Positions 15,590 through 22,079 of a stretch of DNA of 64,000 nt are shown piece after piece. The DNA comes from UBA2336 sp964419145. GTDB lineage: Bacteria > Bacteroidota > Bacteroidia > Cytophagales > Cyclobacteriaceae. The notes beneath the pieces were generated by a model. That model was not told where the DNA came from. It searched no databases and worked only from the letters and a program-made list of their open reading frames with translations. Each line of letters starts with the position of its first letter. Within the stretch, counting starts at the first letter, position 1. A program made the position numbers and the translations under genes. The stretch covers positions 49,892 through 113,891 of the forward strand of contig CAYQOM010000010.1 in NCBI GenBank assembly GCA_964419145.1, written 5' to 3'.

Positions 15590-17800
15590 TCAAATCTTCG
15601 CAAACTTTAACCGCAAACTATTACTCACCACACTCACCGAACTCAGCGCCATCGCGGCACCGGCAATCATCGGATCGAGTAAGAAGCCGTTGATGGGGAA
15701 CAGTACACCGGCTGCAATGGGAATGCCGATCACGTTGTAGATAAACGCCCAGAATAAATTCTGGCGAATGCCTTTCACCGTTTTGGAAGAAAGGTTCAGC
15801 GCTTTGGGTATCACTTGCAGATCAGAAGTGATCAACGTCATCTTCGCCACATCCATGGCAATGTCGGTCCCTTTGCCCATGGCAATGCTCACATCGGCCT
15901 GCGCTAAAGCGTGTGCATCATTAATGCCATCGCCCACCATGGCCACCACCTTGCCTTCATCTTGCAGTTGTTTTATAAAATCCGCTTTACCGGACGGCAG
16001 CATGTCGGCCTGGTAGTGTGTCAGTCCGATTTGACTGGCCACCGCTTTAGCCGTTTGTTCGTTGTCGCCTGTAAGCATGTACACGTCAATGCCTTTTTTA
16101 TGTAACGCTTCAATGGCGGCTTTGGAAGTTGCTTTTATTTTATCGGCAATGGCAATGACGGCCAACACATTTTTTGCGTTTGAAAAATATACCACGGTTT
16201 TGGCTTCTTCCTGAAGTTTGGTTGCCGTGGTCACTTGCGCTTCCGTAAGCTGCACTCCGTTTTCTTCCATCAATTTCCGGTTGCCCACAAAGTAAGCGGT
16301 ACCGCTCACGGAGGCTTTAACCCCGCGGGCGGTAATGCTTTCAAACTGATCGACCGAAGTGGCTTGTACTCCATCTTCTTTCAATTTGTTTACCACCGCT
16401 TCGGCCAACGGATGTTCCGATTGTGCTTCCATACTGTACAACGCCTGCTTCGCTGCTGCGGCATCTGTTTGCCAGATCAGATCTGTAACAACCGGTTTGC
16501 CTTCCGTGATCGTTCCGGTTTTATCAAGGATGATGGCGTTAACCTGGTGCGCCAGTTCCAGGCTCTCGGCATCTTTAATTAAGATGTTGTTCTCTGCACC
16601 TTTGCCTACACCCACCATAATGGCCGTTGGTGTGGCTAACCCCAATGCACACGGACACGCAATCACCAATACGGTTATCGAAGTGAGCAATGCATGGGTA
16701 AAGGCATTGTCGCCACCGATTACCATCCAGGTAATGAACGTGAGGATAGAAATGCCGATGACGATGGGAACAAAAATTCCTGCAATTTTATCGACTAACT
16801 TTTGTACGGGTGCTTTACTGCCTTGTGCTTCCTGCACCATCTTGATGATATGCGCCAGCAACGTATCGGCACCAACCTTTTGTGCTTCAAATTCAAAACT
16901 TCCTTTTTGGTTGATGGTTCCCGCAAACACTTTTTCGTCAGCCGTTTTTTCTACCGGCACCGGTTCACCACTGATCATGCTTTCATCGACATACGAATTG
17001 CCGGAGGTGACCACACCATCTACCGGAATTTTTTCACCCGGCCGAACGATGATCGTGTACCCCGGTTGAACGGAGGCGATGGGCAACTCCTTTTCCACGC
17101 CATCTACTTTGGCGCGTACGGTTTTGGGTTGCAGGCCCATCAGTTTTTTAATGGCCGAGGATGTGCTGGACTTGGCCCGTTCTTCCAACAGCTTGCCCAG
17201 TGAAATGAACGTGATGATGACTGCGGCCGCTTCGTAGTAAACGTGGGCATGTATGCCGCGGCTGTGCCAGAACTCCGGAAAGAACGTATTGAATACACTG
17301 AACAAAAAGGCAATGCCGGTAGAGAGCGCCACCAGCGTATCCATGTTGGCTTTGCCAAAGCGTGCCTGTTTAACCGCATGAATAAAAAACGAGCGCCCAA
17401 AGTAAAACACCACCGGTGCCGACAGGAGCATGGAAATATACGTGCCCGGTTTCCAGTCCATAAAGAACATACCGATCACCACTACGGGTATGGTCAGCAC
17501 AGCCGATCCGATGGTGCGGTTTTTAATTTCTGTATACTGCTTTTGTTGAGCTTCTTCCTTTACCGCTTGCGGGTCTTCCACATCCACCACCAGATCGTAC
17601 CCGATGGCGCGCACGGCTTGTTGCAAATTGACTAACGTGGCCGTGGCCGGATCATACTCCACCAGGGCCGTTTGGTTGGCAAAGTTTACCGAGGCATTGG
17701 TTACGCCTTTGGTGTTTTTCAACATCGATTCCACGCTTACCGCGCAGGCGGCACACGTCATTTCCAGTACGGGGAAGGATTGCTTTACAGTAGCCATCAT
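15590..17800 (-). CDS. copA: copper-translocating P1B-type ATPase
   Basis: 736 residues, with all hallmarks of a P1B-1 copper pump: one N-terminal HMA domain with MTCAAC (Cys16, Cys19), the actuator motif SGEP (277-280), the transport-site motif CPC (382-384), phosphorylated Asp in DKTGT (about 426), the SEHP nucleotide-binding motif (about 461-464), the GDGIND hinge (about 623-628) and the last-helix MALSSVSVVSNSLR signature. Exports Cu(I) from cytosol to periplasm, where the CusABC system can take it further. The HMA proteins at 8.5-9.0 kb are possible donors. A start two codons in (17797) is equally good. Upstream spacer carries an AAACCA/TGGTTT hairpin. Confidence 0.95.
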   Translation of the reverse strand: MMATVKQSFPVLEMTCAACAVSVESMLKNTKGVTNASVNFANQTALVEYDPATATLVNLQQAVRAIGYDLVVDVEDPQAVKEEAQQKQYTEIKNRTIGSAVLTIPVVVIGMFFMDWKPGTYISMLLSAPVVFYFGRSFFIHAVKQARFGKANMDTLVALSTGIAFLFSVFNTFFPEFWHSRGIHAHVYYEAAAVIITFISLGKLLEERAKSSTSSAIKKLMGLQPKTVRAKVDGVEKELPIASVQPGYTIIVRPGEKIPVDGVVTSGNSYVDESMISGEPVPVEKTADEKVFAGTINQKGSFEFEAQKVGADTLLAHIIKMVQEAQGSKAPVQKLVDKIAGIFVPIVIGISILTFITWMVIGGDNAFTHALLTSITVLVIACPCALGLATPTAIMVGVGKGAENNILIKDAESLELAHQVNAIILDKTGTITEGKPVVTDLIWQTDAAAAKQALYSMEAQSEHPLAEAVVNKLKEDGVQATSVDQFESITARGVKASVSGTAYFVGNRKLMEENGVQLTEAQVTTATKLQEEAKTVVYFSNAKNVLAVIAIADKIKATSKAAIEALHKKGIDVYMLTGDNEQTAKAVASQIGLTHYQADMLPSGKADFIKQLQDEGKVVAMVGDGINDAHALAQADVSIAMGKGTDIAMDVAKMTLITSDLQVIPKALNLSSKTVKGIRQNLFWAFIYNVIGIPIAAGVLFPINGFLLDPMIAGAAMALSSVSVVSNSLRLKFAKI

Positions 17801-18155
17801 GCTTGCTATTAAATACTACCAATAATACAGGTAAACCAACTTTTTGGTTTTACACAATTACGGGTTTGGGTTATGGAATTATGGGATACGGTACGTTAGG
17901 CCCTGCAAACCGGTGGCGTAGGACTATCTCCTACGGCATAAAAGCGAACTTTTTTGTAAGTTGGAGGTGAATATATTCCACATCCAGGGGTATGGATATC
18001 TACCAGTGAGTGAATATATATATAGATGTTATGCACAATGCCGCGGGACAGATACGGTGCTTCGAACATTGGCACATTTGCTTGCCACATTTTCCCGCGC
18101 GACACCAAAGCAAGCAAAAGAGCCAAGTACTAAACCAAAATAAAAACACAAAGCA
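17801..18155. other. 355-bp spacer between copA and the KAP NTPase gene
   Basis: No convincing gene. Near copA it holds CGTAGGA-N5-TCCTACG (17917-17935), a 7-bp hairpin. Then AT-rich sequence with two GTGAATATAT repeats, the 9-mer GTTATGCAC (18028-18036), and a GC-rich stretch with a direct repeat of the type GGCACATTTGC / GCCACATTTTC (about 18070-18094). The last 120 bp precede the NTPase start and look like the leader of an acquired gene. Confidence 0.5.
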
Positions 18156-19734
18156 ATGGAGGAGGAATTTATTATTGACATTTCTGGACCAAAAAAATCC
18201 TTTGACGATAGTTTAAACTTACCAGGTAATAGTCGAATGATATTCTCAGCTCCATTTGGTTGCGGAAAAACCTTTTTTCTTAAACGGTTTTTTAAGGAAT
18301 CAGATAAATATATAGCCTTGCATCTTTATCCTGTAAATTATTCAGTCAATAAAAATGAGGACATCTTTGAATTAATTAAATACGACATCCTTTATGAATT
18401 GCTAAGTAAGAACGTGTCGTTAGATAAACTAGAAGTTAGTTTTTCAGATGCAATACCCTTTCTTGATTCAGATGAACAAACTAAAGCTATTGGACAATTT
18501 CTTTCTTTCATTCCTAAGTTAGGAAAAACAGTCGTTGACGTTTTCTCTGGAATTAAGAAATTAGGACAAACAATTGACGAAAAAAGAAAAAAACTTGGAA
18601 AAGATGAGGGTAATGAAATAAAGGAGTTTGCGGATAGTATTCATCAGTCAAAGGGAACCATCTATGAGATTGACTTATACTCAAATTTGATTATTGATTT
18701 AATTAAAAGATTAAAACAACAAGAAGAAAGAGAAATTGTTTTAGTTGTTGACGATTTAGACCGCATAGACCCCGACCACATTTTCCGATTATTAAATATT
18801 TTTGCATCACATCTTGATTTAGAGAAAAACGAAGAGAACAAGTTTGGTTTTGATAAAATAGTATTTAGCTGCGACATTGAAAATGTTAGAACAATTTTCC
18901 ATTATAAGTTTGGACAGGACGTAGACTTTAGTGGGTACATCGACAAGTTTTATAGTCGCGAGGTTTTTGAGTTTGATAATAAAACAATAGTCGCCCAATC
19001 AATTCATAAGATTTTAACATCTATAAAAATCGACAAGAAGTATGATGAGCTAAACTATATTAGTAAAAGTGAGAAAGCAGGCTTTTCTTATATCAAATAT
19101 TTGCTGGTATCTTTTGTTAATTCAAATGCAATCAATCTCAGAGTTTTACTTAAACTGGCTAACAAGGAATACCAAATAAGAAACTATAACTTTTTGGTTA
19201 CAAGATGGGGAACGAGAAATTGGAAAGTTTCCATTTCAATGATGTTCGATTTTCTAATTGACCTTTTCGGTGATACCAAAGCATTAAAAAGCGCCATTAA
19301 TAAAACAGTATTTCAAACTACGCTTGCTGAGGACATCAAAATCAGGGAAGACCTTGTCGTTATTCTGTGTGGAGAGTTAATGTTACTTGCAGACATAAGT
19401 AATAGTAAACTCAAGACCTCTGACAAAACTAAGCCACCCTACTCTCTGAATCTTGGAGGAAGGGTATACAATTATCTTATTGAGGAGTATGATTTCCGGA
19501 ATGAGCGTTTAACATCCTTCTTGGTTGACGAGACAAGCGGCCGAATACGTTCCAATGACGACATTGATATTAAACTAGTAATTCAAAAGGCATTTGACTC
19601 TTACTCAAACTTGGGGAAACAGTATTAGTGGGACACAACCACACCAATGCCAAAGCCGCACTTGCAACCGCGCATCCAAAGCTATGGCATCCGTGTGGTT
19701 TGAGTGACGGTTGACAGCGGCACATGTGCATAAC
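18028..19734 (+). mobile_element. possible acquired gene cassette bounded by inverted 9-mers
   Basis: GTTATGCAC at 18028-18036 and its exact complement GTGCATAAC at 19726-19734 bracket a single gene. After each 9-mer comes a related sequence (ACAATGCCGCGGGA at the left; TTATGCAATGGCGGGG at the right). The enclosed gene is clearly more AT-rich than its neighbours. The 7-mers GTTATGC/GCATAAC resemble integron-type attC core sites, but no integrase is present and no full attC fold was established by eye. Read as a candidate cassette, not as proven. Confidence 0.35.
18156..19628 (+). CDS. KAP-type P-loop NTPase, possible defence protein
   Basis: 490 residues. A Walker A motif SAPFGCGKTF lies at 31-40 (with Ala in place of the usual first Gly), and a Walker B REIVLVVDDLDRID at about 192-205, the DDLDR signature of KAP/STAND-like NTPases. 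A Lys-rich, probably coiled segment (about 133-165) separates them. No membrane helices are evident in the middle, unlike classical KAP proteins such as PifA. The C-terminal ~200 residues are not recognised. Codon use is AT-rich, unlike copA, and the gene is alone on its strand next to a transposase, so it was probably acquired. Many KAP NTPases serve in anti-phage defence; that role here is inference. Confidence 0.7.
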   Translation: MEEEFIIDISGPKKSFDDSLNLPGNSRMIFSAPFGCGKTFFLKRFFKESDKYIALHLYPVNYSVNKNEDIFELIKYDILYELLSKNVSLDKLEVSFSDAIPFLDSDEQTKAIGQFLSFIPKLGKTVVDVFSGIKKLGQTIDEKRKKLGKDEGNEIKEFADSIHQSKGTIYEIDLYSNLIIDLIKRLKQQEEREIVLVVDDLDRIDPDHIFRLLNIFASHLDLEKNEENKFGFDKIVFSCDIENVRTIFHYKFGQDVDFSGYIDKFYSREVFEFDNKTIVAQSIHKILTSIKIDKKYDELNYISKSEKAGFSYIKYLLVSFVNSNAINLRVLLKLANKEYQIRNYNFLVTRWGTRNWKVSISMMFDFLIDLFGDTKALKSAINKTVFQTTLAEDIKIREDLVVILCGELMLLADISNSKLKTSDKTKPPYSLNLGGRVYNYLIEEYDFRNERLTSFLVDETSGRIRSNDDIDIKLVIQKAFDSYSNLGKQY

Positions 19735-19912
19735 AAAATGCTTATGCAATGGCGGGGTTTGGTGTAAATTTGTAGCTTTAGTTTTCAAACAACGTTTTGT
19801 CACGGTTGACAGTGACGTGTAGTCCACCCCCTCAGTGTCACCCGTTAGGGGACACTGAGGTACGAAGCCGAAGATTTTGTAATTTAGTTTGAAAACCCGA
19901 ATATGAAGCAGC
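19629..19912. other. 284-bp spacer with several inverted and direct repeats
   Basis: Holds a direct repeat ACGGTTGACAG (19707-19717 and 19802-19812), the cassette-end 9-mer GTGCATAAC, the inverted pair GTTTTCAAAC (19781-19790) / GTTTGAAAAC (19887-19896) and a REP hairpin between those two. No gene seen. Confidence 0.6.
19830..19860 (-). repeat. REP hairpin upstream of the RAYT gene
   Basis: CCTCAGTGTC pairs exactly with GACACTGAGG. The loop region reads, on the minus strand, GTCCCCTAACGGGTGAC, the same core as the REP at 20499-20529 (GTCCTCTAACGAGTGAC), but in the opposite orientation. The two copies face each other across the transposase gene. Confidence 0.8.
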
Positions 19913-20521
19913 ATGGCACTTCATCGTATTCATAATGAGAGTCACCAGGTATACTTTTGCACCATAACTTGTTATAAGTGGTTACCATTGATTGAAGAAG
20001 CTAATGCGTATCAATCTGTATACCGTTGGTTTGATTATTTAAAGAATGATGGATGTAGGGTTATTGGCTATGTAATCAGGCCAAATCATTTTCACGTGAT
20101 GCTGTACCCCACACATACCGGAACGTCCATCAATAAAATGGTGGGAGAGTGCAAGCGTTTCATGGCATATGATATTGTTCAGTCGCTAAAGAAGTCAGGA
20201 AAGACCGGAGTCTTGGAAAGACTGGCAGCAGGCGTTCAACCACGAGAAAGGTTCAAGGGAAAATTACATCAGGTATTTCGGCTTTCATTCGATGCGCGAA
20301 AGTGTCTGGATGAAAAAATGGTGTGGCAGAAGCTGGACTACATGCATCGTAATCCAGTTAGCGGCAAATGGAAATTGGTGGATGATTTTACAAAGTATCC
20401 ACACTCGAGTGCGGGGTATTACGAATTGGGGGTAAGGGGAAAATTTGATGTGTTCCACTACAAAGATCTACAAGGCAATGAAGTTTGGAGTACAAATTCC
20501 TCAACGTCCTCTAACGAGTGA
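19913..20521 (+). CDS. REP-associated tyrosine transposase (RAYT, IS200/IS605-like Y1)
   Basis: 202 residues. The HUH motif NHFHVML gives His59 and His61; the catalytic Tyr is most likely Tyr143 in LDYMHRNPV, and YPHSSAGYYE near the end is typical of the family. RAYTs cut and move single-stranded REP hairpins rather than whole insertion sequences and are usually single copy, vertically kept. REP-like hairpins flank it on both sides. The last residues (SSTSSNE) and the stop codon are themselves encoded by the downstream REP, so the gene end and the REP have merged. Intact, no frameshift. Confidence 0.88.
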   Translation: MALHRIHNESHQVYFCTITCYKWLPLIEEANAYQSVYRWFDYLKNDGCRVIGYVIRPNHFHVMLYPTHTGTSINKMVGECKRFMAYDIVQSLKKSGKTGVLERLAAGVQPRERFKGKLHQVFRLSFDARKCLDEKMVWQKLDYMHRNPVSGKWKLVDDFTKYPHSSAGYYELGVRGKFDVFHYKDLQGNEVWSTNSSTSSNE

Positions 20522-20529
20522 CGTTGAGG
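20499..20529 (+). repeat. REP hairpin overlapping the RAYT stop codon
   Basis: CCTCAACGTC pairs exactly with GACGTTGAGG; loop core CTCTAACGAGT. The TGA stop of the transposase (20519-20521) lies inside it. May also end its transcript. Confidence 0.8.
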
Positions 20530-20538
20530 GGGTATAAA

Positions 20539-20598
20539 GAGTTATTTAAAAGCAGAACATCGCAGCGTCCTCTTCGAGAGACACTGCGATGAAGAAAG
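20539..20598 (+). repeat. 60-bp repeat, copy 1, containing a REP hairpin
   Basis: Same as 20873-20932 except one base: GAGTTATTTAAAAGCAGAAC then a REP hairpin CATCGCAG...CTGCGATG (20558-20591) with core GTCCTCTTCGAGAGAC. The two copies are 334 bp apart and enclose a small gene. Confidence 0.85.
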
Positions 20599-20633
20599 GG
20601 TCGTTACGAATCAAAAGACACTTTTAGATTTTT

Positions 20634-20807
20634 TTAAATTCTATTCTTTGGAACATACCCTACAGCTTTAGCGAGTTGGGGATTATCCTTTAAAAACTGT
20701 GCAAACTGCTGGACATTATCGAAGTAGTTAGATCCCCTTGCGTGGTCATCCTCCCAATACAATTCTATTTTAATAGTCTTAACGTTTTTTACTGGAACCT
20801 TAGGCAT
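20634..20807 (-). CDS. small protein of unknown function (57 residues)
   Basis: Begins MPKVPVKNVKTIKIELYWED at 20807; a longer frame starting at 20864 would be encoded by a REP hairpin (20833-20860) and is not credible. The body has balanced charge and a beta-then-alpha pattern (KTIKIELYWEDD, then NVQQFAQFLKDNPQLAKAVG), which looks like a real folded small domain. No family recognised. It lies alone between two copies of a 60-bp REP-containing repeat, so it may be a hitch-hiking or recently moved gene. Confidence 0.5.
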   Translation of the reverse strand: MPKVPVKNVKTIKIELYWEDDHARGSNYFDNVQQFAQFLKDNPQLAKAVGYVPKNRI

Positions 20808-20832
20808 GGTGGCAAGTAAAGCCGTTATTCTT

Positions 20833-20860
20833 CGCAGAGTGTCCTGCAAGGCACTCTGCG
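20833..20860 (+). repeat. REP hairpin (short-core variant)
   Basis: CGCAGAGTG pairs exactly with CACTCTGCG; core GTCCTGCAAGGCAC shares the GTCCT...AC ends of the other REP cores nearby. A degenerate copy is at 24857-24880. Confidence 0.75.
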
Positions 20861-20872
20861 CCACGCGTTATA

Positions 20873-20932
20873 GAGTTATTTAAAAGCAGAACATCGCAGC
20901 GTCCTCTTCGAGAGACACTGCGAAGAAGAAAG
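20873..20932 (+). repeat. 60-bp repeat, copy 2, containing a REP hairpin
   Basis: Second copy of 20539-20598, same orientation, with CGCAG...CTGCG hairpin (20894-20922) and AGAAGAAAG tail. The near identity points to a recent duplication. Confidence 0.85.
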
Positions 20933-20950
20933 TTAACAACTAAAGGCACT

Positions 20951-21030
20951 CTCGCCTTTGTTGGTGTTGCGCGAGGGTGCGTGTGAAGGATCACCAACAA
21001 CAAGAAGAAAGTCAACAGGCAAGTCCGTTT
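20951..21030 (+). repeat. 80-bp repeat family, copy A
   Basis: Contains the inverted pair GTTGGTG...CACCAAC with GTTGCGCGAGGGTGCGTG between, followed by AGAAGAAAGTCAACAGGCAA. A diverged direct copy is at 24755-24835, 3.8 kb away beyond the GH3 gene. Confidence 0.7.
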
Positions 21031-21070
21031 AATCAGTATACGGTAATTGAAATGCAGCCGCTCCGTCCTC

Positions 21071-21991
21071 CTAAACCTCAAATCCACTTTTCCTCAAATA
21101 ATACAGGTGCTGGCGTGACATGTGCAACAACATTTCTTTTTCCGTCATAGGAATGTCGTTGTTAAAGCTTCCCACAATCACATCGATTTCGTTGCGTTCG
21201 TAAGCCTGCTTTTCAGTATTATACAAATACGTGGTGCACGTGCCGGTGTTGAATTCTTCCATATCATTCCAGTATGATTTTCCTTCTTCCCGCATTTGCC
21301 GTAACACCTCTTTGGCCAGCTCGGGGCCACACAGGTCTTTGTTTACCTGCTCACCTAAAATTTGTTTAAACACATCTTCCTGATTCAGGGGCTCTTGCTC
21401 ACCTACTGTAAAGGCCTTTTCCCATTCCGTGTCCTCTTCATCCCTGCGGTTTTCATCCTTGTATTCATTCAGCAGTTGGTTCCATGCCATGTTGGTCAAA
21501 ATCGATTTCTGAAGGATCACATCCGAGGCCTGGTTGATGGCTACGTAAATGTGGGTTTCATATTCCGGGGTTTGTCGCCTGTATAAAATCCACACCAGTA
21601 TGTTGAACACCGAAGTGAAGACCAATCGTACGTAGCGTGGTAAAACACTGTCCCAATTTTGATTCTGCAGGGGTTGCATGCAGGTATGCAGCATGGGTGT
21701 TAGGGTAGCATCACTTTTCATTACCGGTACGGGATTGCCGGTGGTTTTTTCTTTTGCGGCAGCATAACTGCGTTCAAGTTTTTCGAGTGCACGCATGGGA
21801 AAGCCGGCATCAATTTTTTCAGCCCCACGCTTCAGCCGGTTTTCATCGTTAATCAAGGCATTCAGTTTTTCCAGGTCGGCCGGGTAGTTTGTGAAATGAT
21901 TTTCCCAAACCGGCATGGCCAGCTTGCATAACCGGAGCGCAATTTTCAGTTGGGCCTCGTCAGAAATGTTACCACAGAATGTTTCGAGCAT
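21071..21991 (-). CDS. hypothetical protein, unknown family
   Basis: 306 residues, no signal peptide, mostly helical and acidic by composition. A hydrophobic stretch near 125-140 (VRLVFTSVFNILVWILY) could be a buried helix rather than a membrane span. The last ~60 residues (YLYNTEKQAYERNEIDVIVG to MTEKEMLLHMSRQHLYYLRK) look well conserved in character. Starts at ATG 21991, divergent from the GH3 gene with an 88-bp shared promoter region. Full-length codon pattern fits the host, so it is a real gene, but no function can be offered. Confidence 0.7.
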   Translation of the reverse strand: MLETFCGNISDEAQLKIALRLCKLAMPVWENHFTNYPADLEKLNALINDENRLKRGAEKIDAGFPMRALEKLERSYAAAKEKTTGNPVPVMKSDATLTPMLHTCMQPLQNQNWDSVLPRYVRLVFTSVFNILVWILYRRQTPEYETHIYVAINQASDVILQKSILTNMAWNQLLNEYKDENRRDEEDTEWEKAFTVGEQEPLNQEDVFKQILGEQVNKDLCGPELAKEVLRQMREEGKSYWNDMEEFNTGTCTTYLYNTEKQAYERNEIDVIVGSFNNDIPMTEKEMLLHMSRQHLYYLRKSGFEV

Positions 21992-22079
21992 GGGATGGGG
22001 TGTTTTAATTCGGTTATCTAAAGTTACTTTGTATAATTATTTTTAACTAGTACAGGCATTTAACCTTTAAACTCAACAA

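Noticed and set aside
16359..17069. 236-residue frame opposite copA
   Set aside because: Antisense to essential ATPase motifs; not a gene.
17801..18155. Riboswitch or small RNA before the KAP gene
   Set aside because: Only one short hairpin and AT-rich repeats; no structure matching a known class was seen.
20808..20864. 19-residue upstream extension of the small protein at 20634
   Set aside because: Encoded by a REP hairpin; the ATG at 20807 fits better.
20539..21030. CRISPR array
   Set aside because: Repeats are few, of different kinds, palindromic REP type and irregularly spaced; no cas genes in the window.
20800..21087. 95-residue open frame on the minus strand in the REP cluster
   Set aside because: It is made of REP hairpins and the 60-bp and 80-bp repeats; composition (many Arg, Leu, Cys, His) is that of translated repeats, and it has no coherent domain.
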